A stretch of DNA of 64,000 bases from Bacillus ectoiniformans (GTDB lineage: Bacteria; Bacillota; Bacilli; Bacillales; Domibacillaceae): contig NZ_JAFBES010000007.1 in NCBI RefSeq assembly GCF_016908875.1, forward strand, positions 1 through 64,000, in the 5' to 3' direction. Positions 1 through 7,245 of this stretch are shown one piece after another. Positions within the stretch are counted from its first letter, which is position 1; each line of letters starts with the position of its first letter. The translations under genes and the position numbers were made by a program. Below the pieces are notes generated by a model that ran no database searches, was not told where the DNA came from, and saw nothing but the letters and a program-made list of their open reading frames with translations.

Positions 1-133
1 GGCGAAAGCAAAAGCTGAAAAGCTTATTAGATCGATACAATGATTTACGTCATACTTAAATGAACCGCCGTATACCGATCGGTACGTACGGTGGTATGAG
101 AGGTCGGGGGTTAGTCACCCCCTCCTACTCGAT
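1..133 (+). mobile_element. 3' end of a group II intron (domains V-VI), cut by the window edge
   Basis: Positions 64-95 fold as a domain V hairpin: ACC/GGT tip closed by a 4-nt loop, a 2-nt AC bulge at 84-85, and a long lower stem carrying a CGC triad at 66-69, as in bacterial class C introns. Positions 98-130 fold as domain VI: GAG/CTC, AGG/CCT with an unpaired A at 127, and GGGGG/CCCCC. The intron should end at about 133 (GAT, fitting the AY rule). A frame open from 3 and stopping at 57-59 (ends DRYNDLRHT) may be the tail of the intron-encoded reverse transcriptase, which would lie outside the window. The structure is seen; the class assignment is from family knowledge. Confidence 0.75.
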
Positions 134-139
134 TTCAAA

Positions 140-349
140 TTACTTATTTTTTAGCGGCGGGTCTATTGTATCTTCTGGATCGTCGTTTCCTAAAAGGAAG
201 TAGGAAATGACTCCCGAAACAATCGCTGCACCAGCTGAAATGAGCATTCTCGTTTGGCTGTCAATGACAGAGTAGTCTTTCTCGAGCTTATTCGTCGCGA
301 GAATAAACACTAGAATCATGATGGGAATCACATATTTTAAACGTTTCAT
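140..349 (-). CDS. small membrane protein of unknown function
   Basis: A 69-residue protein with two hydrophobic segments (about residues 5-18 and 35-53) and a short charged tail ending DPEDTIDPPLKNK. I chose the ATG at 349 rather than the upstream ATG at 388, because AAAGGATG sits about 8 nt before it on the minus strand. It lies immediately beside the 3' end of the group II intron. I do not recognise a family; the two-helix layout suggests a small membrane protein, but no function can be assigned. Confidence 0.6.
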   Translation of the reverse strand: MKRLKYVIPIMILVFILATNKLEKDYSVIDSQTRMLISAGAAIVSGVISYFLLGNDDPEDTIDPPLKNK

Positions 350-400
350 GCTAAACATCCTTTCATACCTGTACCTTACTTTCATCATATCAAATAATAG

Positions 401-437
401 AGCCTGTCATGTGAACTTTTGATGAACATGACAGGCT
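401..437. repeat. perfect 12-bp inverted repeat
   Basis: AGCCTGTCATGT at 401-412 is matched by its exact reverse complement at 426-437 with a 13-nt loop. It lies between the minus-strand small membrane gene and the plus-strand S-layer-type gene. There is only a weak T-run on either side, so it may be a weak terminator or an RNA element in the leader of the minus-strand gene. Confidence 0.5.
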
Positions 438-644
438 ACTTTTCATGAAAGTATGAATAGGCTTTTTAATAGCACCTGCATAAAAAATAATTGACTTTTT
501 AAAAAAGGGAAATAATAATATTATAATACTAATAAATAGTATAATTGGATAAAGGTGTATGGAGGTGACCCAATAACAAGCAAATACGAGATCATCAATG
601 TGAAAGAGTTGATGAAGGGTGAAAATTGAATAGGAGGGGCAGTA

Positions 645-3600
645 GTGAAAAAGAAAAGCCCAAAAAATCATCTTTTGTATTCTGCTGTTTCAGCTTCGAT
701 GGCGGCGAGTGCGATTTTCCCGATGGTTCCTCATGGAGTGAAGGCAGAGGCATCCAATGAATTCTTAGATATAAAGCCGACTGATCATTATTACGAAGCG
801 GTAAAAAGTTTACACGCAAGGAAGATTATTAAAGGCTATGAAGACGGTACCTTTCGCCCACATGAAAAACTGACACGTGCTCAAGCCGCGAAAATCATCG
901 CCTTAGCACTCAAGCTAGAGACAAATGTTAAGGATCCAGGGTTTAAGGATGTAACTAATAAGAGCTGGGAATATCCTTTCATCGCAGCTGTTAAACATGC
1001 TGGAATCATGGAGGGATACGGTGATCATTTTAAGCCGAACGCCCAGTTAAGCCGGGCACAGATGGCGAAAGTAATCTCACTTGCTTTTGGTTTTAAAGAA
1101 AAAACCCCAAGTGAGCTGCCGTTTACGGATGTAAAGAAAGAAGATTGGTATGCAAAATACGTCACCGCACTTATTGAAAAACAGGTAACTACGGGGACAT
1201 CACCAACGACTTATTCTCCCAATCAGACGGTCAATCGCGGGCAGATGGCTTCCTTTATTTTTAGAAGTGAAGCAGCTCTAAACCCTGTGCAGGTGAAAGC
1301 AAAAATTATACAAATAAAAGAAAATGAAGTGGTCACTGATAAAGGGTCTTATGTAATTTCAGATGAATTAAAGGCCTGGCTGAATCCAAGGAATCAAGAG
1401 GCATTAAAAGGTGCAAGTATACATTTTTTAGTAAAAGATGAGATGGTCGAGAAAGTTCAATCCATTGAGTTAATAACTAATGGCGAGGCAGGAGCAGAAG
1501 TCGTATTTGATGGAAAGGGAGCAACCATTGACACAGATATAATCATAAATGGCGATTATCTTTCAATCAAAAATGCGATCATTCAAGGAGATTTGAAACT
1601 CGGGGAGGGAATCAAAAACTCTTTCTACACGGATGGGTTAAAAGTCGAAGGAAAAACAACTGTAGCCGATGAAGTGAAGACAGCAGAAAAACAAACGACA
1701 CTTTATCAGCCTTTATCATATAAGCGGTTCGTTGAACAGTATCAAACGCTGAATACATCTCCAAGGCGGCTCAAGCTCGTATTTCATAATTCCTCTTTTC
1801 ATTCTGTAAATATAAATAAACCAGATATGAGTATTGAACTGACAGGGGCTACAGTTATTCGCAGCGTTGATCTTTCCGATAAGGTGACTTTGAAAGCAGA
1901 AAGTGCAGCAAGGATTCTCCAAGCTATCATTGGGTCTGGTGTGGATCAGGTAGTTTTCGAATGTCATGTAAAAGAACTGATCATCCATAACAATCAAAAT
2001 ATTACGATGCTAGGAACAGGAAACATTGATACAGTCAAAGCCTCTGGTGGTTCAGTCGTTACATGGCAGATAAGTGGAAAAGTAGGATTATTAGAAGTGG
2101 TTGATTTAGTATCTAAGTTTACTCTAGGAAATCAATCAATAATCGTAAACTTAATTTTCCCCCCAGGTATGAAGCCATCGGATGTCATCAGCAATTATGA
2201 CAAGGTAAAAGGAAATATTGATCAGGTGGGCGGTGTCAAAAATCCTGATGTGCCTCCACCACCTGCAAGCGGCGGCGGAGGGGGAGGAGGTGGTGGAGGC
2301 TCTCCTAGAGATACTCAAGCGCCAGTTCTCACATATACAGGTGAAAATAATTTTACGGTGGATTATGGGGAGACCTTTAGCATTCCGCAAATTTCTGCGA
2401 CTGACAATAAAGATCCTGCCGTCGAAGTGAAAAAAGCCATTAAGAATGCAGCCGGAGAGAAATTGAATGAAATCAACACTTCAGTTTCTGGCACATACAC
2501 AATCACCTACACCGCAAAAGACGCTGCTGGGAATGAAGCCACTCCAATTGTGATTACTGTCGTTGTAAAAGAAGCACCAGATACAGAAGCGCCAGTATTT
2601 TTTAATGACGGCCTTGCTAACTTTACAGTAAAAAATGGTGGAAATTTTAAGCTGCCGATTGTGGATGTATTAGACAATAAAGATCAAAACCTGAAAGCCA
2701 CCATCGTTATTACAAATCAAGAAAATAAAGAAATAGATGAAATTGACACTACTGTGGCAGGTACGTACAAGATCACATATTCAGCGGAAGACTTAGCTGG
2801 TAATAAGGCGAGTCCATTAGTCATTACGGTGGTGGTTGAAGAAGCACCAGATACAGAGAGTCCAGTCCTCCAATATAATGGCGAAGTAAACCTGACGATA
2901 GAATATGACAGTAGTTTTACGGTTCCAGATGTGAGTGCGACTGACAACAAAGATCCATCTGTCACTGTAAAAGAAGTTATTAAGAATGACAAAGATGAAG
3001 CCATCGAACAAATAGACACTAAAACACCAGGCACATACACGATCACCTATACCGCAAAAGACGCATCCGGGAATGAAGCAACGCCGATTATCATTACCGT
3101 GGTAGTAGAAGAACCAGATACAGAAAAACCAATTCTCCAGTATTCTGGCCAAAAGAATCTGACAGTAGAATATGACGAAAGTTTTACCGTGCCGACCGTG
3201 ACAGCGACTGATAATAAAGACAAAAATGTAGAAGTAAAATCAGTCATACATGATGCTGCCGGAACAGAGTTGACTGAGATTGACACGACAGTTCCAGGCA
3301 CGTACACAATCACTTATACCGCAAAAGACGCAGCCGGAAATGCAGCGGATCAGCTAGTCATTACTGTGGTAGTCAATAAGGAAAAAGACCAAATAAATAA
3401 CGCTTCATTTACAAGTGCAGCCTATGCCGAGAAGACGATTACAATCTCTGATCTAGCCGAAATTGAAGATGGCTCAACTTTTGATATCGCCCAACTCACT
3501 TATCATGATAAAGAATCTAGTCCTGCAACGCATCCGCTAACCGGTAATTACAATATAGTAAATACAGCGGCAGAATTAGATCAGCCCGGTGAATATTTTT

Positions 3601-3794
3601 ACGATAAAGATCAAGATAAGTTAATCATTAAGCTAACAGCATCAGATGTTACAAGCATAGAAGGGTTACAAGGTTTTGGCATTAGAGGTACTGTTGCAGA
3701 TGAAATAACAGCAGCTGAAGGTTGGAATATCGATCCTTCCTTGAATAAGGCGAGGCAGGTAGTCACGGCAATTGACACTCCTAAACAAAAATAA
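645..3794 (+). CDS. SLH-anchored S-layer-type protein; 5' exon plus unspliced end
   Basis: Start is GTG 645 with AGGAGG at 632-637. The unspliced product is 1049 aa. Order: signal peptide (residues 1-35), three SLH domains (about 40-210, each with a GYxDGTFRP or similar turn), a beta-rich region, a proline/glycine linker near 538-555 containing ten glycines, then four Ig-like repeats of about 88 aa (about 557-910) each ending in a TYTITYTAKDAAGN-type motif, and a last domain. SLH domains bind pyruvylated secondary wall polymer, so the protein is exported and wall-bound. Predicted exon 1 ends at codon 3780-3782; read without splicing, translation continues three codons to TAA at 3792. It can therefore make a complete short isoform on its own. 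Confidence 0.9.
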   Translation: MKKKSPKNHLLYSAVSASMAASAIFPMVPHGVKAEASNEFLDIKPTDHYYEAVKSLHARKIIKGYEDGTFRPHEKLTRAQAAKIIALALKLETNVKDPGFKDVTNKSWEYPFIAAVKHAGIMEGYGDHFKPNAQLSRAQMAKVISLAFGFKEKTPSELPFTDVKKEDWYAKYVTALIEKQVTTGTSPTTYSPNQTVNRGQMASFIFRSEAALNPVQVKAKIIQIKENEVVTDKGSYVISDELKAWLNPRNQEALKGASIHFLVKDEMVEKVQSIELITNGEAGAEVVFDGKGATIDTDIIINGDYLSIKNAIIQGDLKLGEGIKNSFYTDGLKVEGKTTVADEVKTAEKQTTLYQPLSYKRFVEQYQTLNTSPRRLKLVFHNSSFHSVNINKPDMSIELTGATVIRSVDLSDKVTLKAESAARILQAIIGSGVDQVVFECHVKELIIHNNQNITMLGTGNIDTVKASGGSVVTWQISGKVGLLEVVDLVSKFTLGNQSIIVNLIFPPGMKPSDVISNYDKVKGNIDQVGGVKNPDVPPPPASGGGGGGGGGGSPRDTQAPVLTYTGENNFTVDYGETFSIPQISATDNKDPAVEVKKAIKNAAGEKLNEINTSVSGTYTITYTAKDAAGNEATPIVITVVVKEAPDTEAPVFFNDGLANFTVKNGGNFKLPIVDVLDNKDQNLKATIVITNQENKEIDEIDTTVAGTYKITYSAEDLAGNKASPLVITVVVEEAPDTESPVLQYNGEVNLTIEYDSSFTVPDVSATDNKDPSVTVKEVIKNDKDEAIEQIDTKTPGTYTITYTAKDASGNEATPIIITVVVEEPDTEKPILQYSGQKNLTVEYDESFTVPTVTATDNKDKNVEVKSVIHDAAGTELTEIDTTVPGTYTITYTAKDAAGNAADQLVITVVVNKEKDQINNASFTSAAYAEKTITISDLAEIEDGSTFDIAQLTYHDKESSPATHPLTGNYNIVNTAAELDQPGEYFYDKDQDKLIIKLTASDVTSIEGLQGFGIRGTVADEITAAEGWNIDPSLNKARQVVTAIDTPKQK

Positions 3795-4580
3795 ACGAAA
3801 CGTTACTTTATAAGCTAGATATCTAGTGAAATAAGTGGGAAAGATCTCTCATCTTTTCTAACTGTCACATTCCAATTGATAGGTGAAATTCCTATTCATT
3901 GATAACAGCCTATTTATCAATGAGCCTAATCCTCCTGCATCCAATGAGGCGCTAACATGCCAAAGGGGTGAAGTCAGGTGAAGTCGTACTCTTAGTAAGA
4001 GGCGGGGTTCTTTAAAAGGTGGCTATGGCTAGGCAGACGAATCCATGCAGGCAGGCTGAGGTAGTGAATGCTGAGAATCGCTAGGAGTTCAGTATTCATC
4101 CCTGTATCTGAAATCATACAGTTGGCGATTGGAAGAATTGAGGCTGTTAAACCAATCGTTCTCACGCCTGAATAGTGGAAGCCTAAGGTCATCAAAACAA
4201 GGGATGGAAGTGACGGAACGTTTGAAGTCTTACCGGAAGAGGCGGGTTAGCGCCAATGACACCGGTAGGATGGCGGCGGGTTCGTAGTAGTGTGGATCAT
4301 CTGCCGATTGCACCGTTATGGCAACATAGCGGGAGGAGAAAACAGATGGAAGCGAAGGAACCCAGTCAGTAGTAAACTCTTATTATCACGACTTATTTCC
4401 CCAAAATACAGTCGAACGTAAAGCAAAAAATGCAGTAAAAAAGTCAGATATATATGACGATCCAGCAGCCCTTTTACTAATCGTGAATAAAGAGGCTGAC
4501 AGCTCGCCGTGTGCGATGAAAATCGCCCGCGCGGTGAAGACTCTGCCGAAAGCCAAATGGCATAAGGAGAGAATAGCAAT
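3783..4580 (+). ncRNA. ORF-less group II intron in the S-layer-type gene
   Basis: This stretch lacks a credible gene but shows group II features: a GTGAAGTCAGGTGAAGTC block near 3968 like the early part of domain I, an EBS1 hairpin (stem 4066-4074/4089-4097, loop 4075-4088), a 7-bp hairpin CGATTGG/CCAATCG, domain III-like sequence around 4285-4355, a domain IV base GTCAG (4365-4369)/CTGAC (4496-4500), domain V at 4504-4537 (34 nt) and domain VI at 4538-4580. EBS1 AGGAGT (4083-4088) pairs fully with ACTCCT (3777-3782), the end of the 5' exon. Only about 130 nt separate domain III from V, so no reverse transcriptase is encoded. The 5' edge is uncertain because no GUGYG follows 3782. Splicing is inferred, not shown. 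Confidence 0.85.
4504..4580 (+). ncRNA. group II intron domains V-VI, copy 1
   Basis: Domain V (4504-4537, 34 nt) pairs TCGCCGTGT with GCGCGGTGA, has a CC bulge and GCGAT/ATCGC closed by a GAAA tetraloop; the triad is CGC. Domain VI (4538-4580, 43 nt) pairs CTCT/AGAG and GCC/GGC, with ATAAGG holding the likely branch A. The 3' end AGCAAT fits the AY rule and puts the splice site before 4581. Confidence 0.88.
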
Positions 4581-5831
4581 TATGCGCCGGTTGTAGTAAA
4601 ACCTATTGAGGATCGATCAAATGTTGAAATTAACACGGAAGTTTCCATTAATCTAAAAGAATTCTTTTCCCATCCAGGTGGAGAGGAATTGGTTTTCACA
4701 TCAACTCAAGGCCAAATTCTGGGGGATGTATGGAGATTTACCCCAACAAATGTTGGAACAAATTCAGTCACCATTACAGCAACGGACACAGATGGTGAAA
4801 CAGCTTCAGCTACGTTTAACGTGACGAGCAGAGATACATCTCCACCGAATTATGCAACGGGTTACCCGAAAGCGCTGAATGTGGATGCTACGACTTTGAA
4901 GATAGCCTTGAAAACGAATGAGACTGGAAAAGGTTATTATGCAGTCATAGCGGATGGCTCAGAAGCACCTACTGCAGATCAATTAAAAGCAGGGCAAGAT
5001 GGATCTGGCAGGACATTTTCTATAAAAGGAAATCAAGCGGTCACTGCAAATGTAGAATCGGTTGCTTCAATTGCAGGGTTAAATGACAACACGAATTATG
5101 ATATATACGTTGCCATTGAAGATCAATATGGAAATCTGCAGCAAACCGTATCAAAGCTTGATGTAAAAACGCTGCAGCTTCCATCTATCACCAGCAAATC
5201 TATTGGCAACTTTGATTATTCAACGATCTATGCGGGTCAGGCAAGGCTGACTAGTAAAGTGGTTAATTCATCGAATTTTTCAGGCAATGAGAAAAGGTTT
5301 ACAGTCAGTGACGGAAAAATCACTGTAAATGTTCATCTGTGGTGGAATATTCCATTAAATCAATACGTAACCACACCAGCCCAGGCTGTCGGATCCGCCA
5401 TCGAAAGTGAAATTCAACAGTATTATAACGATCGTAATATTAGTTTGTATGAACGTACGATGTCAGCCTTCGGTTATGGAGACACCCTAACAATCTCCAC
5501 ATTTAAAACGGGTGCAAGCAATATGGTCACAGTCGGCGGTCAGGATTGGAGCTATTTCTTTAATCAAAACACGGCTTATGGAGCAGATGAAAATCGCAGC
5601 GCTAATAAGTCATTTACGGTCAGTGACGGGGTGAATACAGCGGAGATCACCCTAGATTGGAATTACAGTAATATGGATGGTTTAATTGGAAGGATCAATC
5701 ACCAACTCAGCAGTCAGAATGTAAATGCCACGGCAGTTAAGGTCAGCGAGTCTCAATTTAAAATTGTTGGGAAATCGGCTTCTGTTTCATTAACTATAAA
5801 CGGAACGAATAAAGGTGATTTTTTTAACTAA
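4581..5831 (+). CDS. first alternative 3' exon: cadherin-like, Fn3-like and flagellin-like modules
   Basis: The frame is open exactly from the predicted 3' splice site at 4581 (first residues YAPVVVKPIEDRS) to TAA at 5829-5831, 416 residues. It has no signal peptide and only a TTG (4689) as an internal start, so it is best read as a C-terminal exon. Modules: a cadherin-like Ig domain (first 85 residues), an Fn3-like domain, then two beta repeats with FTVSDG...TLDWN...INGT-type sequence like the variable region of flagellins. Joined to 645-3782 in phase 0 it would give a 1462-aa surface protein. If unspliced it would be a translationally silent fragment. Confidence 0.8.
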   Translation, partial: YAPVVVKPIEDRSNVEINTEVSINLKEFFSHPGGEELVFTSTQGQILGDVWRFTPTNVGTNSVTITATDTDGETASATFNVTSRDTSPPNYATGYPKALNVDATTLKIALKTNETGKGYYAVIADGSEAPTADQLKAGQDGSGRTFSIKGNQAVTANVESVASIAGLNDNTNYDIYVAIEDQYGNLQQTVSKLDVKTLQLPSITSKSIGNFDYSTIYAGQARLTSKVVNSSNFSGNEKRFTVSDGKITVNVHLWWNIPLNQYVTTPAQAVGSAIESEIQQYYNDRNISLYERTMSAFGYGDTLTISTFKTGASNMVTVGGQDWSYFFNQNTAYGADENRSANKSFTVSDGVNTAEITLDWNYSNMDGLIGRINHQLSSQNVNATAVKVSESQFKIVGKSASVSLTINGTNKGDFFN

Positions 5832-5922
5832 AGGGATACCTGTTTTCCCTCGGTGTCTGGCTGGTTAGGTCAGGCACCGCAAACAGGCTGGGGAAATAAG
5901 CAAAAGAGTAATAACTGACGGC
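5832..5922 (+). ncRNA. structured lead-in to the second domain V-VI module
   Basis: Two nested pairings are visible: CCTGTTT near 5840 with AAACAGG near 5882, enclosing an 8-bp hairpin GGTGTCTG/CAGGCACC. CTGAC at 5915-5919 repeats the CTGAC seen before domain V copy 1 and could pair with the same GTCAG at 4365-4369. No coding frame is evident and no T-run follows, so it is unlikely to be a terminator. Confidence 0.5.
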
Positions 5923-5999
5923 TCGCCGTGTGCGATGAAAGTCGCCCGCACGGTGAAGGCTCAACCGAAAGCCGGACGGTATAAGGTGAGAATAGCAAT
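5923..5999 (+). ncRNA. group II intron domains V-VI, copy 2, without domains I-III
   Basis: Domain V (5923-5956) and domain VI (5957-5999) have the same lengths, 34 and 43 nt, as copy 1. The stems are kept by compensatory changes: CTCA/TGAG against CTCT/AGAG and ACC/GGT against GCC/GGC in domain VI. The GAAA tetraloop, CC bulge, CGC triad, ATAAGG and the AATAGCAAT end are the same. There is no room for domains I-III between exon 2 and this module, so it would have to work with domain I-III of the upstream intron. Confidence 0.85.
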
Positions 6000-7028
6000 A
6001 ATGAAGCGCCTGTCTTACGAGTCATGATTCCAGAGCAAGTCGTAGCAACCGGAAAATCGGTCGATCAACTACCATTCGACTATGCATTTAGTGATGCGGA
6101 CGGGGATCCATTAACCTACACAGTTGAATCAAGCGACACTCGTGTTGTTCAAGCAAGCATTCAAAACAATAAGCTGAACATTTCATCAGGCAGTGAAATA
6201 GGGCTTGCTACAGTGACAATTACTGCTAGTGATCGAAAAGGCGGAACAGCCGCTATGCAAGTACCTGTTCGAAGCGTTCAATTGGTTCATTCAGAAAAAA
6301 TCACGACTAAATGGGGTGTGTGGCAGCTGTCTTATGATCTATCTAAATATATGCCTAACCAGCTGTCGTTTACTGTATTTAAACAGTCACCAGGGCAGGA
6401 GGGGTCTGTTCGCGCAGATCCGCTCTATGGGAATAAATTTACGATTTATGACCCGGGCAGCAAGAATTATTGGATTGTAGGAGAAGATCATAAAGCGGTC
6501 TATTTAGAACTTACTAGAATAGATCAGCAGAGAATGGCACCATTTATTTCTGAGGTTCTGCATGGCAGCGAAGATCGAATGGCGGTTGAAATTTATCATC
6601 CAATAGATGGAACAACTGGTTATGCAGAGGGGTATGAATTAGAAATACATCGATGGTTCTCGGCTTCAGGCAGAAAAGAGATAGCTACTCTTTCGATTTT
6701 AAATTTAGAAAAAGGCGCCACGTATCACTTGATTAGCTCTACTTTTTATGACTTTTTTAATATAACTGGCGCGTCCTATATCAATAAAGAATTTTATTTA
6801 ACTGGAGACGGAATCACTACAACAGCACTTGTTCTCAAAAAGAATGGGCAAGTCATTGATGTAGTCGGCAATCCAGATAGCAGCCACCAGCAGGGTATTC
6901 TTTTGAATGGAGGAACCATTGTAAGAAAGTACGGCATTCTTTCTGGTTCGGACTCTTTTCAGCTCATTGGAGAGTGGGATCAGTATCCAAGAGACACCTA
7001 TCAATTTTTTGGCGAGCATCAGCCGTAA
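6000..7028 (+). CDS. second alternative 3' exon: cadherin-like module plus lamin-tail-like domain
   Basis: The frame is open from the predicted splice site at 6000 (NEAPVLRVM...) to TAA 7026-7028, 342 residues, in the same phase as the other two coding blocks. The first methionine (6024) has no ribosome binding site and there is no signal peptide. It starts with a cadherin-like domain (FSDADGDPLTYTVESSDT) matching the type that opens the first alternative exon. From about residue 185 comes a beta domain with FISEVLHGS...VEIYHP...YELEI...VIDVVGNPDSS, like lamin-tail (LTD) domains of secreted bacterial proteins. Joined to 645-3782 it gives 1388 aa. A strong terminator follows. Confidence 0.8.
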   Translation, partial: NEAPVLRVMIPEQVVATGKSVDQLPFDYAFSDADGDPLTYTVESSDTRVVQASIQNNKLNISSGSEIGLATVTITASDRKGGTAAMQVPVRSVQLVHSEKITTKWGVWQLSYDLSKYMPNQLSFTVFKQSPGQEGSVRADPLYGNKFTIYDPGSKNYWIVGEDHKAVYLELTRIDQQRMAPFISEVLHGSEDRMAVEIYHPIDGTTGYAEGYELEIHRWFSASGRKEIATLSILNLEKGATYHLISSTFYDFFNITGASYINKEFYLTGDGITTTALVLKKNGQVIDVVGNPDSSHQQGILLNGGTIVRKYGILSGSDSFQLIGEWDQYPRDTYQFFGEHQP

Positions 7029-7039
7029 CATTCTTTCGT

Positions 7040-7067
7040 CTCATTCTACGGAATGGGGCTTTTTTTG
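7040..7067 (+). terminator. intrinsic terminator ending the split S-layer-type gene
   Basis: CTCATTC pairs with GGATGGGG-type sequence (7 bp, short loop) followed by seven T. It is the first clear terminator after 645, supporting one transcript across all three coding blocks. Confidence 0.7.
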
Positions 7068-7245
7068 TGTCTTAGAAGAAGCGGAGAAAACTTTGAACTT
7101 GCCGATCGAATTAAAAAGTTGCTGAGAAGCTACCAAAAGGCGTTGAGAAAAAATAACACGAGATATGTCCGAAAATAATCTCTCTTTTCTGTTAAATATA
7201 GTAAAATGGTAAAATAAAAAGATATGGATCATAGGGGGAGAGGTT

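Noticed and set aside
2928..2945. GTGCGACTGAC-like string resembling a group II 5' end inside the Ig repeats
   Set aside because: It is plain coding sequence for a repeated SATDNKD motif and no domain I follows it.
3992..4195. Minus-strand open frame of 67 codons in the intron
   Set aside because: It lies wholly inside the folded domain I region and has no ribosome site or family resemblance.
4316..4579. Minus-strand open frame of 87 codons
   Set aside because: It overlaps domains III to VI of the intron on the opposite strand; its sequence is explained by RNA structure.
4689..5831. Independent gene starting at TTG 4689
   Set aside because: There is a GGAGAGG-like string just upstream, but the frame is open back to the predicted splice site at 4581, the upstream residues form part of the same domain, and no signal peptide is present.
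6024..7028. Independent gene starting at ATG 6024
   Set aside because: No ribosome site or signal peptide, and eight in-frame codons before it complete the domain back to the splice site at 6000.
645..7028. A simple frameshifted or degraded S-layer gene
   Set aside because: The three blocks are in one phase, intact over more than 1 kb each, and are separated by structured RNA with compensatory changes, which decay would not produce.
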